Shown piece after piece: positions 23,156 through 33,800 of a stretch of 64,000 bases of DNA. How positions within the stretch are numbered: position 1 is the first letter of the stretch; each line of letters opens with the position of its first letter. Position numbers and translations under genes: made by a program. This DNA comes from Symbiodinium natans (lineage: Eukaryota > Sar > Dinophyceae > Suessiales > Symbiodiniaceae): NCBI GenBank assembly GCA_905221605.1, contig CAJNDS010002095.1, positions 111,001 to 175,000 of the forward strand, written 5' to 3'. Under the pieces are notes generated by a model that worked only from the letters and a program-made list of their open reading frames with translations, had not been told where the DNA came from and did no database searches.

Positions 23156-23583
23156 CTTGAGTCAGCTGCTCAAATGCATTGCTCAAAATCGGACCTATAA
23201 TGGGGGTTCGGGTAGGCTCCTACAGCAGTAGACCTAAACCCTAAACCGCAAAACCCTAGGTGTATTCTATAAAACCCTCAACCCTAAATCCTGAAACCCT
23301 GATGCCTACAACCCTACAAACCCTAGTGCGAAGTGGAGACGAGAATGTGGGCATTGGGACCTTCCGGCCTTGCAATCCCAGCGTGTTTGGGTCTTTAAAA
23401 TCTCCCTACGGAAAGCGACGGGCGTCTGTATGCCGGGAGTTGCCGCATGTCACTCACGCTGGCTTGGGATTAGTAGGGGTTTAGGGCTTCGGGAGGATAG
23501 TGTCTCTCTGCCCTGCAGCCGAAACCCTAAACCCTAAACCCTAAACCCTACACCCTAAACCCTACAATCCCACATCCCAAATC

Positions 23584-23622
23584 CTGGACTCTGATTCCGA
23601 AGCCGACGCTTTGAGGTCGGGG
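23584..23622 (-). CDS. Small exon-like island with possible GA donor
   Basis: 39 nt after GGCAG|, reading PDLKASASESES and ending AG|GATTTGG. GA donors are known in dinoflagellates, but a 39-base island is weak evidence alone. Confidence 0.25.
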
Positions 23623-24239
23623 CTGCCGTCGGCATTTTTCCAAATAATCGCCAACACAATCCCTTTGTAGATGGTCAGTTCTCTACAGTGACACTAATCT
23701 GTAATGTTCTTATCCGCAAACCGCCTAATCCGCAAACCCCCTGAGGATTGAAGATTACTTAGGATCCACACACTGTGTGGTCTCTTTTTGGGTACCCTAA
23801 GGGTGTAGAGTTCATTGTTTAGGGATCAATAATACATCAACTAGGACAATCATGTAGAGAAGTGATCTCTCTCTCTATATATATACATATACTTATATAT
23901 ATGTATAGATATAGATATAGATATAGATATGGTCACTTCTCTAAAATATGGTCCTTTTTGGGAGTGCTTCTTCTAAGGCGGCCCCTATTGTTAATGGTAG
24001 CCAACAAGGGACAATTATTTAGAGAGCCGGCCACACAGACACATATCAGGTGCAGCCGCCAAAGGATCCAACTCTTATTGCATCGGTACCTCTGTTACTT
24101 GAACCTACGCCCTAGACCCTAAACACGAAAACCCTCTGAGGGCTTGGGTCGTTTTGGGGATACAGGTTGCTTGGTCTCAGGCTTCTGGCGGTTCCGGGAT
24201 GTTCGCAAGACACAAGGCACATGCCTAGTGCTAACAGGA

Positions 24240-24240
24240 G

Positions 24241-24280
<40 letters not shown>

Positions 24281-24360
24281 AGAGAGAGAGAGAGAGGGAG
24301 AGAGCGGGAGAGAGCGAGCGCGAGAGGGAGAGGGGGAGAGAGGGAGAGAGGGAGAGAAGA
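24240..24360 (+). repeat. (GA)n microsatellite
   Basis: GAGAGA repeats with interruptions over about 120 bp. Arg/Glu and Leu/Ser frames over it are by-products. Confidence 0.95.
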
Positions 24361-24850
24361 GCAAGAGTAAGGGACGAAAGTCCAGAGAACCACCACCCAG
24401 ACCGTACCTGGGAGTCTAATATTTATCTACGGCATTTGTAAAAACTAAGAGTAAGCAATGCTAAAATGGATGTGAAGCCTCAACCTTCCTTCATAAATGC
24501 CCTTTTCATGCAGCAGGTGATGCAGGCAACTCCCAGGTGATTGCATTGCCTTTTCGCTCGAACTCCAGAAACCACCCCTACACGCTAAACCCTAAACCCT
24601 AAACCCCAAACCCTAAACGCTAAACCCTAAGCCCTAAACCCTAAACCCTAAACCCTAAACCCTAAACCCTGTTTGGACGGTAGGGGGGGGTCCTTAATGC
24701 AAACATGAAACCCTAGACCCCATGAATCCCCACACCCCAAACCCCTAAGCCTAGGTCTACGCACGCTTGGGAGTCGATGTCCTCTGAACTGAACCCTAAA
24801 CCCTAAACCCTAAACCCTAAACCCTAAACCCTAAACCCTAAACCCTAAAC

Positions 24851-24892
24851 CCTAGAGCAGGTGGTTTTGTGGAGTCGCCGAATTCTTTCTGG
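24851..24892 (-). CDS. Exon-like island with telomere-repeat donor
   Basis: 42 nt, phase 0 to 0, reading PERIRRLHKTTCSR between CGCGGCAG and AGG|GTTTAGGG. Confidence 0.4.
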
Positions 24893-25129
24893 CTGCCGCG
24901 GCGTGGGTCCCAGAGGCAGCAAGGGCATGCTCACAGCCGAACCATCGGTTCAAGCCTTCTGAGGGTAGGGTGTAGGGTTTCGGGTTTAGGGGTTAGGGTA
25001 GTTTAGGGTTTAGGGTTTAGAGTTTAGGGTTTCGGGTCCCTCAAATTGGGTTTAGGGTTTAGGGTTTAGGGTTTCGGGTTTAGGGTTTAGGGCTAGGTAT
25101 TAGGGGTTGGGGTTAAGGGGCTTGTGGCG

Positions 25130-25253
25130 CCTTAATGTGGTCCCTTACCTCCTGTAAGGGGTTCTGAATTGGGGCCCCTTTGGCTGCATAGGGTATATGC
25201 GGGGTATATAAGGGGTGTATCAGAGGTCCCTGATCTAGAGTCCACATTAAGGA
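25130..25253. mobile_element. Family 7 inverted-repeat element
   Basis: Perfect ends CCTTAATGTGG / CCACATTAAGG. The interior GGTCCCTTACCTCCTGTAAG matches TGGTCCTTTACCTCCTTTAA at 35.8 kb. Confidence 0.7.
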
Positions 25254-25794
25254 GTTTCAAGCCTCGACGAGAAACTAGCACAAACCCTCAAGCCTACGCG
25301 CGATTCCCTTTATCAACCAAACCCTAAACCCTAAACCCTAACCCTAAACCCTAAACCCTAAATGCTAAACCCTAAACCCACACCGCCTACACCCTAAACC
25401 CCAGACCCCAGACCCTAAACTCTAACCCTACAAACCCCGAGACACAAGCCAACCATCTTCAATTCAAAACACTAAACCTTACCTAACCCCCCCCCCCCCG
25501 CCCCAAAGGGGTGCAAAATCATGGTGCTTTGACAGAACATTGGGCTATTCTTACATGCTTTGGGGTTCAGGTAAACCCCAAAGTCTAAACCCGAAACCCT
25601 AAACCCTAAAACCCCAAAGTCTAAACCGGAATCCTAGACAGCCGAAGTGGAGATGTGGGTCTCCCTGCACTACTTGGAGGTTCAGGGTACGTAATATAAA
25701 CCATCAACCCTCAACCCCAAATCCCCAAAGCCGCCTTAGACCCCCCCAAACTTTACAACTGGGACCCAAGTTGTTGCGACAGCCCGAGCTGTAC

Positions 25795-25825
25795 CAAGGT
25801 GCCCCGTGGCCACTTCGAATCAGAA
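25795..25825 (-). CDS. Small exon-like island
   Basis: 31 nt between TTCAACCCAG and donor GTACAG, reading SDSKWPRGTL. Confidence 0.35.
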
Positions 25826-26660
25826 CTGGGTTGAAGGAGCTAGGCTTAGGGTTTAGGGTTTACGGTTTACGGTTTAGGGTTTAGGGTTTAGGGTTTAGGA
25901 TTTAGCGTTTAGGGTTTAGGGTTAGGGTTTAAGGTTAGCGTTTAGGGTTTAGGATTACGAAGCTTTTGGGTTTAAAGGTTGTTTTGGGCTTTTTGGCTAG
26001 TATGGCTTCAGGGTTTACAGGGTGTTGGGTCTTTGTAGGTAGTGCTGGGATTTTTTGTGTAGGGCTTGTAGGGCGTATGGGGCGTATAGGGTTGTTAAGG
26101 GAGACCAGAAGCCCTAAACCCTAAACCCTACACACTACATCCCAAACCCTTCGGTTGAGGTTCTTTAGGCATAGGCTGTGGAGTTGTCAGTTCAACTTCT
26201 TGAAGGGCTCGGGCCTTCAAACCCTAAACCCTGAACCCTGAACCCCCTAAACCCTCAACCCTAGAGGAAGCTTTAAAGACAAAGTTCAAAACCTCAACCC
26301 ACCCTGGGGCTGAGGATGGGTACAATTCGAGCTTAGGGCCCCACATCGCAAATCAACCCCGAAATTTGTGAAAACCTAAAACCTAAAGCCTAAACCCTAA
26401 AACCCTAAACCCTAAATCCTAAACCCTAAACCCTAAACCCTACCTTCTACCTCAACCCACAAAACCTGGCACCTTCAACCCCAAACCCCTAAACTCTCTC
26501 TAACCCTACACACTGAGACCAGGCCCTGCAGGCAGCAACCGGGTTTAGGGTTTAGGGTTTAGGGTTTAGGGCTTAGGGCTTAGGGCTTAGGGTTTAGGGC
26601 TTAGGGCTTAGGGCTTCGGGCTTCGGGTTTAGGGTTTAGGGTGTAGGGTGCGGCAGCAAC

Positions 26661-27227
26661 CCAGCGAACAGATCGAGTGTGGGCACTTGGAACGTGAATG
26701 GAACTGGCGAGCTTCTCAACCACTCGCATTGCACCACGTCTAGGAGCGGGAAAGCATTTTGTGGGTGCAAGGCCACTGCGTCCACCAACCCTAAACCCTA
26801 CACCCTAAGCCTTAAACCCTAAACCCAGCTGCCTAAACCCAACTGCCTAAACCTCTACCCTAAACCCTAAACCCTAAACCCTAAACCCTAAACCCTAAAC
26901 CCTAAACCCTAAACCCTAAACCCTAAACCCTAAACCCTAAACCCTAAACCCTACGCCTAGACTTCTGGCACTGGGCACTTCGAGCGCCCCATGCCCGGCC
27001 TAAACCGAACCTCAGCTTTCTGAAGCTCAGCTGCAGTTGAGACCCCTTGTGGCGAGCGTAGCAGCCCGAATCGGGGTTTAGGGTTTAGGGTTTAGGGTTG
27101 AGGGTGTCAGGCCTAAAAACCTAACGCCCTAAGCCCGAACCCCAACCCTGTAGCTCCTGACGCGCAGAGATTGAGAAGCCCTCGCAGGGAGTGGTATCTG
27201 TCCTGCGCATGCGCCGGGTCGAGGTTC
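26661..27227 (-). CDS. Three exon-like islands
   Basis: 27147-27227 reads NLDPAHAQDRYHSLRGLLNL after CCTAAG|G. 27011-27045 reads VSTAAELQKAE between CCACAAG|G and GAG|GTTCGG. 26661-26739 reads RGAMRVVEKLASSIHVPSAH and more between GCTCCTAG and TGG|GTTGCT. Frames are convincing singly, but I could not settle one phase chain through all three. Confidence 0.45.
26860..26953 (-). repeat. Telomere-like array (CCCTAAA)n
   Basis: About 13 perfect units. Confidence 0.95.
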
Positions 27228-27594
27228 CTTAGGGGTTTCACCTTGGACCCCCGCATTTAGGGTTTAGGGTTTAGGGTTTTAGGTTTAGGGTTTCGGGTTT
27301 GAATTTGAGGTCTAGGGAATAGGGTTCACGGCTTGGAGACTAAATGGAGGTTGTTCGAAATTGCTTGACGGGGAAACGGCCATTCTTCGCTAAAAGTGGA
27401 TTGTTGTTCGCGGCCTCATCGCGGACTTTCTCGGAGCCTATCTTAGAGACGTGTGAGGTACTAGAGCATTGACATGATTTTACATAGAAATGCAATACCC
27501 ATTTCTTGTGCAAAATATGCACAACCAGTGAGTGACATGTTCTGTACAAAACATTACTAAGTATTTTACTTCGAACATCCCCACCCTCTCTTGG

Positions 27595-27845
27595 TAGAGA
27601 TACTCTGGGGTTGGGCACTCCAGGGACACTCTGGGGCTGGGCACTCGGGAGACACTCTCGGGGTTGGGCACTCCAGGGAGTCTCGGAGGCTGGGACTCTG
27701 GGGTTGGGCACTCCAGAAAAACTCTGCGGTTGGGCACTGGGCACTGCAAGGAGACTTTTGGGGCACTCCGGGGAAATTCTGGGAGGGAGACTCTGGGGTT
27801 GGGCACTCCAGGGAGACTCTGGGTTTGGGCATTTAGGGACACGGA
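27595..27845 (+). repeat. Minisatellite, unit about 27 bp
   Basis: GGGTTGGGCACTCCAGGGAG-type units repeated about nine times. The flanks at about 27,380-27,437 and 27,930-27,988 are diverged direct repeats sharing GCGGACTTTC/GTGGACTTTCGCGGA. Proline/serine frames across it are not considered genes. Confidence 0.85.
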
Positions 27846-28639
27846 GCAGACCGGGCGAGGAGAAGAGTTCCGGGCCAGGAGAAGAGTTGAGTTGAAAATC
27901 TAACAACCCCACACCGAGGGTGGGGAATAAACATCTTCACTAGCAAATGCTGGCTTTCGGGGGCCTCTTCGTGGACTTTCGCGGACCCCTTATTTCAATC
28001 GCAGCTGTCGTCCCAGTATAACTCGAAGACAAAGAGCTATTGAACATAAACCCTAAACCCTAAACCCTAAACCCTAAACCCTAAACCCTAAACCCTAAAC
28101 CCATATAAGGTTTAGGCTTTAAGGTTTGAGGTCGAAGGTTTATGGTTCTTGAATCTTAAGGCTTTCAAGAACCCCCAAAAAAGCACCGGGGGCCACATCA
28201 GGGGTATGTTCATGCAACCCTCTAGTGAGTGCAACCTTAGGGGAACCCAAACAACCCTCAACCCTCTACCCTAAACGCTACACCCTCAACACTCAACCCC
28301 GAAAACCCGATACCCCGAAACCCCTAAACCTCTAAATCCCGAAACCCCTAAACCCCTAAACCCCTAAACCCCAAAACCCCGAAACCCCTAAAACCCAAAA
28401 CCCCGAAACCCCTAAAACCCGAAACCCCAAAAACCCGAACCCCCGAAACCCTAAACCCTAAAACCCGAACCCCCTGAACTCTAAAGCGCCAGATTGGCCT
28501 CGACGGCTCCTAAAAGCAGAGCTTGGCTGACTTCTGAACCCTCCTAGAAGTTTAACCTTTCGGCTCCTTTTTTTGTGGTTTCTACCAAAAACCCAAACAG
28601 ATTGTAAAGTCCTAAGAGCCAGCCAGAAGGAAGCCAAGC

Positions 28640-28674
28640 CCAAACCCTAAACCCTAAACCCTAAACCCTAAACC

Positions 28675-28713
<39 letters not shown>

Positions 28714-28795
28714 ACCCTAAACCCTAAACCCTAAACCCTAACCTGAAACCCTAAACCCTAAACCCGAAACCCTAAAACCTAAACCCTAAGCCAAG
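28640..28795 (-). repeat. Variant array (CCCTCAA)n within (CCCTAAA)n
   Basis: Seven uniform CCCTCAA units sit between CCCTAAA tracts. Confidence 0.9.
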
Positions 28796-28889
28796 TCAGA
28801 GGGGCCTGCAATTCGTCACATCTTCAACATCAGGGGACCCTCGTCTGTTTCGCGGCAGGAGTCGACAATTACCTGGTTCGCGATGTTAG

Positions 28890-29012
28890 GGTGGGGTTTA
28901 GGGTTTAGGGTTTAGGGTTTAGGGTTTAGGGTTTAGGGTTTAGGGTTTAGGGTTTAGGGTATAGGGTTTAGGGTTTAGGGTTTAGGGCTTAGGGTTTAGG
29001 GTTTAGGCTTTC
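28890..29012 (+). repeat. Telomere-like array (TTTAGGG)n
   Basis: About 17 units, nearly perfect. Confidence 0.95.
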
Positions 29013-29049
29013 GGCTTTCGGCTTTAGGGTTTAAGGTAAGTTTAGGCTT

Positions 29050-29101
29050 TAGGGTTAAGGGTTAAGGGTTGAGGGGTTGAGGGGTTGAGGGGTTGAGGGG
29101 T

Positions 29102-29161
<60 letters not shown>

Positions 29162-29163
29162 GG
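29050..29163 (+). repeat. Variant array (TTGAGGG)n
   Basis: TTGAGGGG octamers pass into about nine uniform TTGAGGG units, abutting a family 1 MITE-like element. Confidence 0.9.
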
Positions 29164-29167
29164 ATCC

Positions 29168-29272
29168 GGTTGGGATGTTCACCCTTATACTATAACAGCT
29201 CCTTAAGAGTGATAGTACCCCCCTATTCGAATCCCTATTAAGGACTGTTAGTATAAAAGGGAACATCCACAG
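29168..29272. mobile_element. Family 1 MITE-like element
   Basis: Left end GTTGGGATGTTCACCCTTAT pairs with right end ATAAAAGGGAACATCC. The internal AGGACTGTTAGTAT matches the other copies. Confidence 0.75.
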
Positions 29273-29921
29273 GTTCAGGGAGTAGGGTTTAGGGTTTAGG
29301 GATAAGGGGTTCATAAGGTTTGGGGGTTATCCCCCTCCTAGTGTTCAGGGGGTTCAGGGTTTAGGGTTTTAGGGTTTTCGGGTTTAGGGTTTAGAGTTTA
29401 GAGTTTAGGGTTTAGGGAATATTTCCCTCCCTGAGGGTTCAGGGACTTAGGCTTAGAAGTATAAGGGTTTGGCTGCTCCCCAAACCCTTCAAAATCCACC
29501 ACCCCAAAGCCAGAGACAGGTAAAACTCAGAATCCAAACCCACCAGTCGAAACGGGTTAGGGGGGGTTTAGGCATGCGACACATCCCCAAAAAGCAAGCC
29601 CGCAACAGTAACAAACAAGCCCTGGCGTCCGGAAGAATTGCATAGCGCCTTTGTGCAAAGATGGCACCTGCTTTGGGGATTTCAGGGCAGCTGTTGTGAG
29701 TCCACCCCATCCACTAAACCCCAACCCCGTGAACCTACACCCTAAAGCCCTAAACCAGAAACCCTCTTGCTGCAGGGGTTGATCTGAATTAGAGATTTTT
29801 GGAAGGGGGCTGTCGTTGCAGTACGTTGTAGTATATTCTCAGGGTCCGGCTGCAGTATATTTCTCAGTGTCGGTTGAGGGTCTATAGGGTCTCAACCTCG
29901 TCAGTAGCAGACCCCCTGAAC

Positions 29922-30247
29922 CTCCCAGGGGGGGCCTCTGGCCACCTCAGGCCAGGCGGGTGCTCAAGCAAATGCAGTTTTGGTGAACCCCCCCCCCCCC
30001 CCCCCTGACACCCCCTTGCAACCTTCCACAATCTGCTCTTCGCACCTGACGAGGCTTTCGAGCCTCTGCTGCATCCCAACCTTAACAGCGTCTACGCCAT
30101 ATTCCAGCAAACCCTAAACCCTAAACCCTAGACCCTAGACCCTAAACCCTAAACCCTAAACCCTAAACCCTAAACCATGTATGTCCAGTGTGCCGGTTCC
30201 GCTGTCGAGCTCCAGAACGCGGCGGGGTAGGACATCTGTACGGCCAC
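29922..30247 (-). CDS. Three phase-0 exons
   Basis: 30176-30247: 24 codons, VAVQMSYPAAFWSSTAEPAH..., acceptor TTTATCAG, donor ATG|GTTTAGGG in telomere repeat. 30012-30068: 19 codons, QRLESLVRCEEQIVEGCKG, acceptor GATGCAG, donor GTGTCAG. 29922-29945: VARGPPWE, acceptor GGCCTGAG, donor GTTCAGG. All start and end in phase 0, so they join. A further island at 29,667 downward (VPSLHKGAMQFFRTPG) also starts in phase 0. They lie just downstream of model B's stop, so they may be the 5' part of the next gene. Confidence 0.5.
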
Positions 30248-30278
30248 CTGATAAAGAGCATCTGGCTGATGGCGTTAA

Positions 30279-30379
30279 CTTACTGGCCCAAAACCCAAGC
30301 AAATAAAAGTTGAAACTTTCAGAATAAACTACCTTATAAGAAGCCCAAAAGTTGAAAAGTTGGGTTTTGAGCCAGTAAG
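30279..30379. mobile_element. Family 2 MITE-like element, identical copy
   Basis: 101 bp, base-for-base identical to 19,807-19,907. Flanked on both sides by TTAA. Identity over the full length 10.5 kb away suggests recent transposition. Confidence 0.88.
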
Positions 30380-30810
30380 TTAAGCCCTGAACCCTGTCAA
30401 TCAAAAGGGCAGGGAAGGAGGGAGCTAGGTACCTCATATCCCCCCTGTATAGTAGTACCCTTTAAGCAGTATCGGACGGTGCCGAATTCCCATTCCCTAC
30501 CGAGAAGCCGTAAAGATACATAGAGGCAACAGAAGCTGTACCCTAAACCCTAAACCCTAAACCCTAAACCCTAAACCCTACCCGGGGTCGGTTTGGGATC
30601 CTTACAAGGGGAGCTCAGGATACTAAATCTCAACTCGCTGGTTCTTTGTAGGGCAACTCGAGAACTATAGGTTTAGGGTTTAGGGTTTAGGGTTTAGGGT
30701 TTAGGGTTTAGGGTTTAGGGTTTAGGGTTTAGGGCTTCGGGCTTAGGGAGGCTTAGGGTTTAGGATTTAGGGCTTAGGGGAGTTTTAGATTCGCACCGAC
30801 GCTTGTGCTG

Positions 30811-33800
30811 TCAGTCGCTTCGTTTGCGGGTCGTGAGCCCCCGAGTTTCGCTGAAGACGAAGCCCTTGCAGAGCTTCTGCGCGAGCTGCTGCTAAATGAA
30901 GCCCTAAGCCCTAAGCCCTAAACCCTAAACCCGAAACCCGAAACCCTAAACCCGAAACCCTAAACCCTAAACCGCAAACCCTAAACCCTAAACCCTAGAC
31001 CCTATAAACCGTAGTAAAACCGTCCTCCACGCAAGGCACAAGGCTTACTTAAGGTCTATCGGGTTTAGGGTTTAGGGTACTTCCCGCCTTGTAGACCCCC
31101 TGGTTCTTAGCAGGGAATGGGGAGTGAGGTACCCTGCATAATCCCTTCAAGTGTGTAAATGGGGAGATATAGGGTACCTCATTCCCTCATTCCCTACTAG
31201 GAATCAGCCAGTAGAAGGCTGGGCTCCCTATGAAGAACGCAACAAAGACGAAACACTAAACCCTAAACCCTAAACCCTAAACACTAAACCCTAAACCCTA
31301 AACCCTAAACCCTAAACCCTGAACCCCATCTGCAGCTGTCGGGGCCCTCCCAGTGAGTTTGACGTTGCCCTTCACAGCGATGTCGCCGTTGGCCCTGTAC
31401 TCCTTGCTGAAGGCACCCTACAGCCTGGACCCTAAACCCTAAACCCTAAACCCTGAATCTTAAACCCTCAACCCTAAACCCTAAACCTTAAGCCCCTAAA
31501 AACCATGAGGCTTTTGAGCTTGGCGAGTCTTCGAAGAAAGGGGGTCGGGGTGTGCAGGAGGGTTCACGAGTGGTAGGGTTTGGGGTTTGGGTTTGGGGTT
31601 TGGGGTTTAGGGGTTAGGGTCAAGGGTTTAGGGTTTAGCGTCTACTCGGAGGTTCATGCTACTTATTAACCAATTATAACTGCACCTATAACCCACTTAT
31701 AAGCCCCTCAAGTGCCCTAATATGGCTATAAGTACAGTTATAAGTACAGTTAAAATGGGTTAATAAGTACGATGAACCTCCGAGTAGAATTACAGGGGTT
31801 TGGGGTCTGGAGACTAGGATGTTAGGGGTGTTGGGGTCGTTTCAGAAGGAAGGCCTGGCGCAACATCCTCAGCCCTACACCCTACGTCCTTCAGCAGGGT
31901 AGCAGGCAACGAAAGCAAGAACCAACCTTTCAAGCTCGAAACCCTAAACCCTAAACCCTAAACCCTAAACCCTAAACCCTAAAACCCTAAAACCCTAAAA
32001 CCCTAAACCCTAAACCGTAGACGAAAGAGTCGGCCCTCCTGTTACAGGGTCTCGGCGTTAATCTCGTGCTGGCTTCGAAGACTTCTAGGGCTTCGAAGGC
32101 ATTTGTTTAGGGTTTAGGGTTTAGGGTTTAGGGTTTAGGGTTTAGGGTTTAGGGTCTAGGGTTTAGGGCTTCGAAGGCATTTAGGGTTGGTCAGGTTTGA
32201 TTCAGGCCTTGGTAGGTACAATTATGTAGGACAAGTATACTTTGGGAGTTTAGGGAGGGCGTCGGGTTTAGGGTTTAGGGTTTCGGGTTTATGGTTAAGG
32301 GTTTAGGGTTTGGGGTTTAGGGTTTGGGGTTTAGGGGCTTGCGGTCTCTCGGTGGCTGCGGCTGAGGCGAAGGGACTCGTTAACAGCGGCCGAGGCGCAA
32401 CCGTCTGGTCAGCTCCCAGAGCGCCCGTGAACGTGATCTCTCCCATTGTGGTGTCGTCCTCTCTTACACTCTGAACCTTGGGATGCTCCCCCTTATGCTA
32501 ACAGTCCTTCACAAGGATGATAATAGGGGGGGGGGGGGGGGTACTGTAATCCCAATTAAGGAGCTGTTAGTAGAAGGGGGAACATTTTAACCGGAACCCG
32601 CTTTCAGGGAAGTTCCGGGATTCAGGGTTTAGGGTTCAGGGTCCTAAGCCCTAAATCCCCAAATCCTAGATTAAGATTGTAGTTAGTAAGTGCTCAAAAT
32701 GGCCCTAACCACATTAAAAAAAAGGCCGTTTGGACACCATTTAAAATACAATTAGGACATTGGTTCAAGAAGGTCCCATTTATGAACTACATGCAGGAAA
32801 AGCATTGTGTTTCTACTATTTGCTTGGGAATTATCACGTTTTTTGGGGTTCTGAGTGTAAAGTGTAGCTACTGCGAAACAGCATTTAAGCCCATGATTGG
32901 GTTTGTGCTCTCGAACTTCGAATCTGTAGGGAGAACCGGAATAGGGTTTAGGGGCCTTGGGGAAAAGGGGGTCGTGCGCAAGGGTTCAGGGTGTGTGTGG
33001 TTTAGCATGTGGGGAGGAGGGCTTCGGGGGCGTAAGATTGAAAGATCAAACAGGAACTTACGTCCTTCAAGCAGCGAATCCCTAAACCCTAAACCCCTAA
33101 ATTGCTAAATTTCTCAATCCCTAAACCCCTAAATCCCTAAACCCCTAAACCCCTCAATCCCTAAATCCCGAAATCCCTAAATCCCTATACCCTTATACCC
33201 TTCCCGAAGCACTCAACAGCCATACCCTAAACCCTCAACCCGACTTGAACTCTGAACCGAAGAGGTTTCTGGGAGGTTTAGGGTTTAGGGTTTAGGGTTT
33301 AGGGTTTAGGATCTGGTGATTCGGCTTCAGAAGAGGCGCGTTGCAACGTCAAGGTTCAGGGTTTCGGGTTGAGGGTTTTAGCGTTTAGAGTTTCCCTGCC
33401 CCAATTCAACCTACCGCCTAAAGCCCCCTGTAAGTGTGCAGAAAACCGCAAAACCAAGGTTGCAAGAATGTCTATACCTCCGATCGAGAAAGTCGGGCTT
33501 CGGGTGTAGAGTTTAGTCTCAAACGCATCACGCTGCCAAAGAAATTGTGGCCAAAACCTGTCGTACTCAAACTGTACGTGTGTAGTAAGAACTAAGGGGT
33601 CTAAGCTTGGTATCTGTACTGCTACGAGCAACTGGCTATGACAGATATTTGGCGTACTCGGAACCTTACTTCGAACTACCCATGAACCTCGAAGCAGCCT
33701 TAATCCCGCAAAGCCCTAAACCCTAAACCCTAAACCCTAAACCCTAAACCCGAAACCCTAAACCCTAAACCCGAAACCCTAAACCCTAAACCCTAAACCC

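Noticed and set aside
24112..24419. Ser/Leu- and Arg/Glu-repeat frames
   Set aside because: Products of the (GA)n microsatellite.
27340..27912. 190-codon minus-strand proline-rich frame
   Set aside because: Most of it follows a 27-bp minisatellite, and several frames on both strands are equally open.
30811..30900. Plus-strand frame containing EPPSFAEDEALAELLRELLL
   Set aside because: Very protein-like, but lacks a donor, whereas the minus-strand reading fits the phase chain and stop of model B. Kept as the main alternative for this island.
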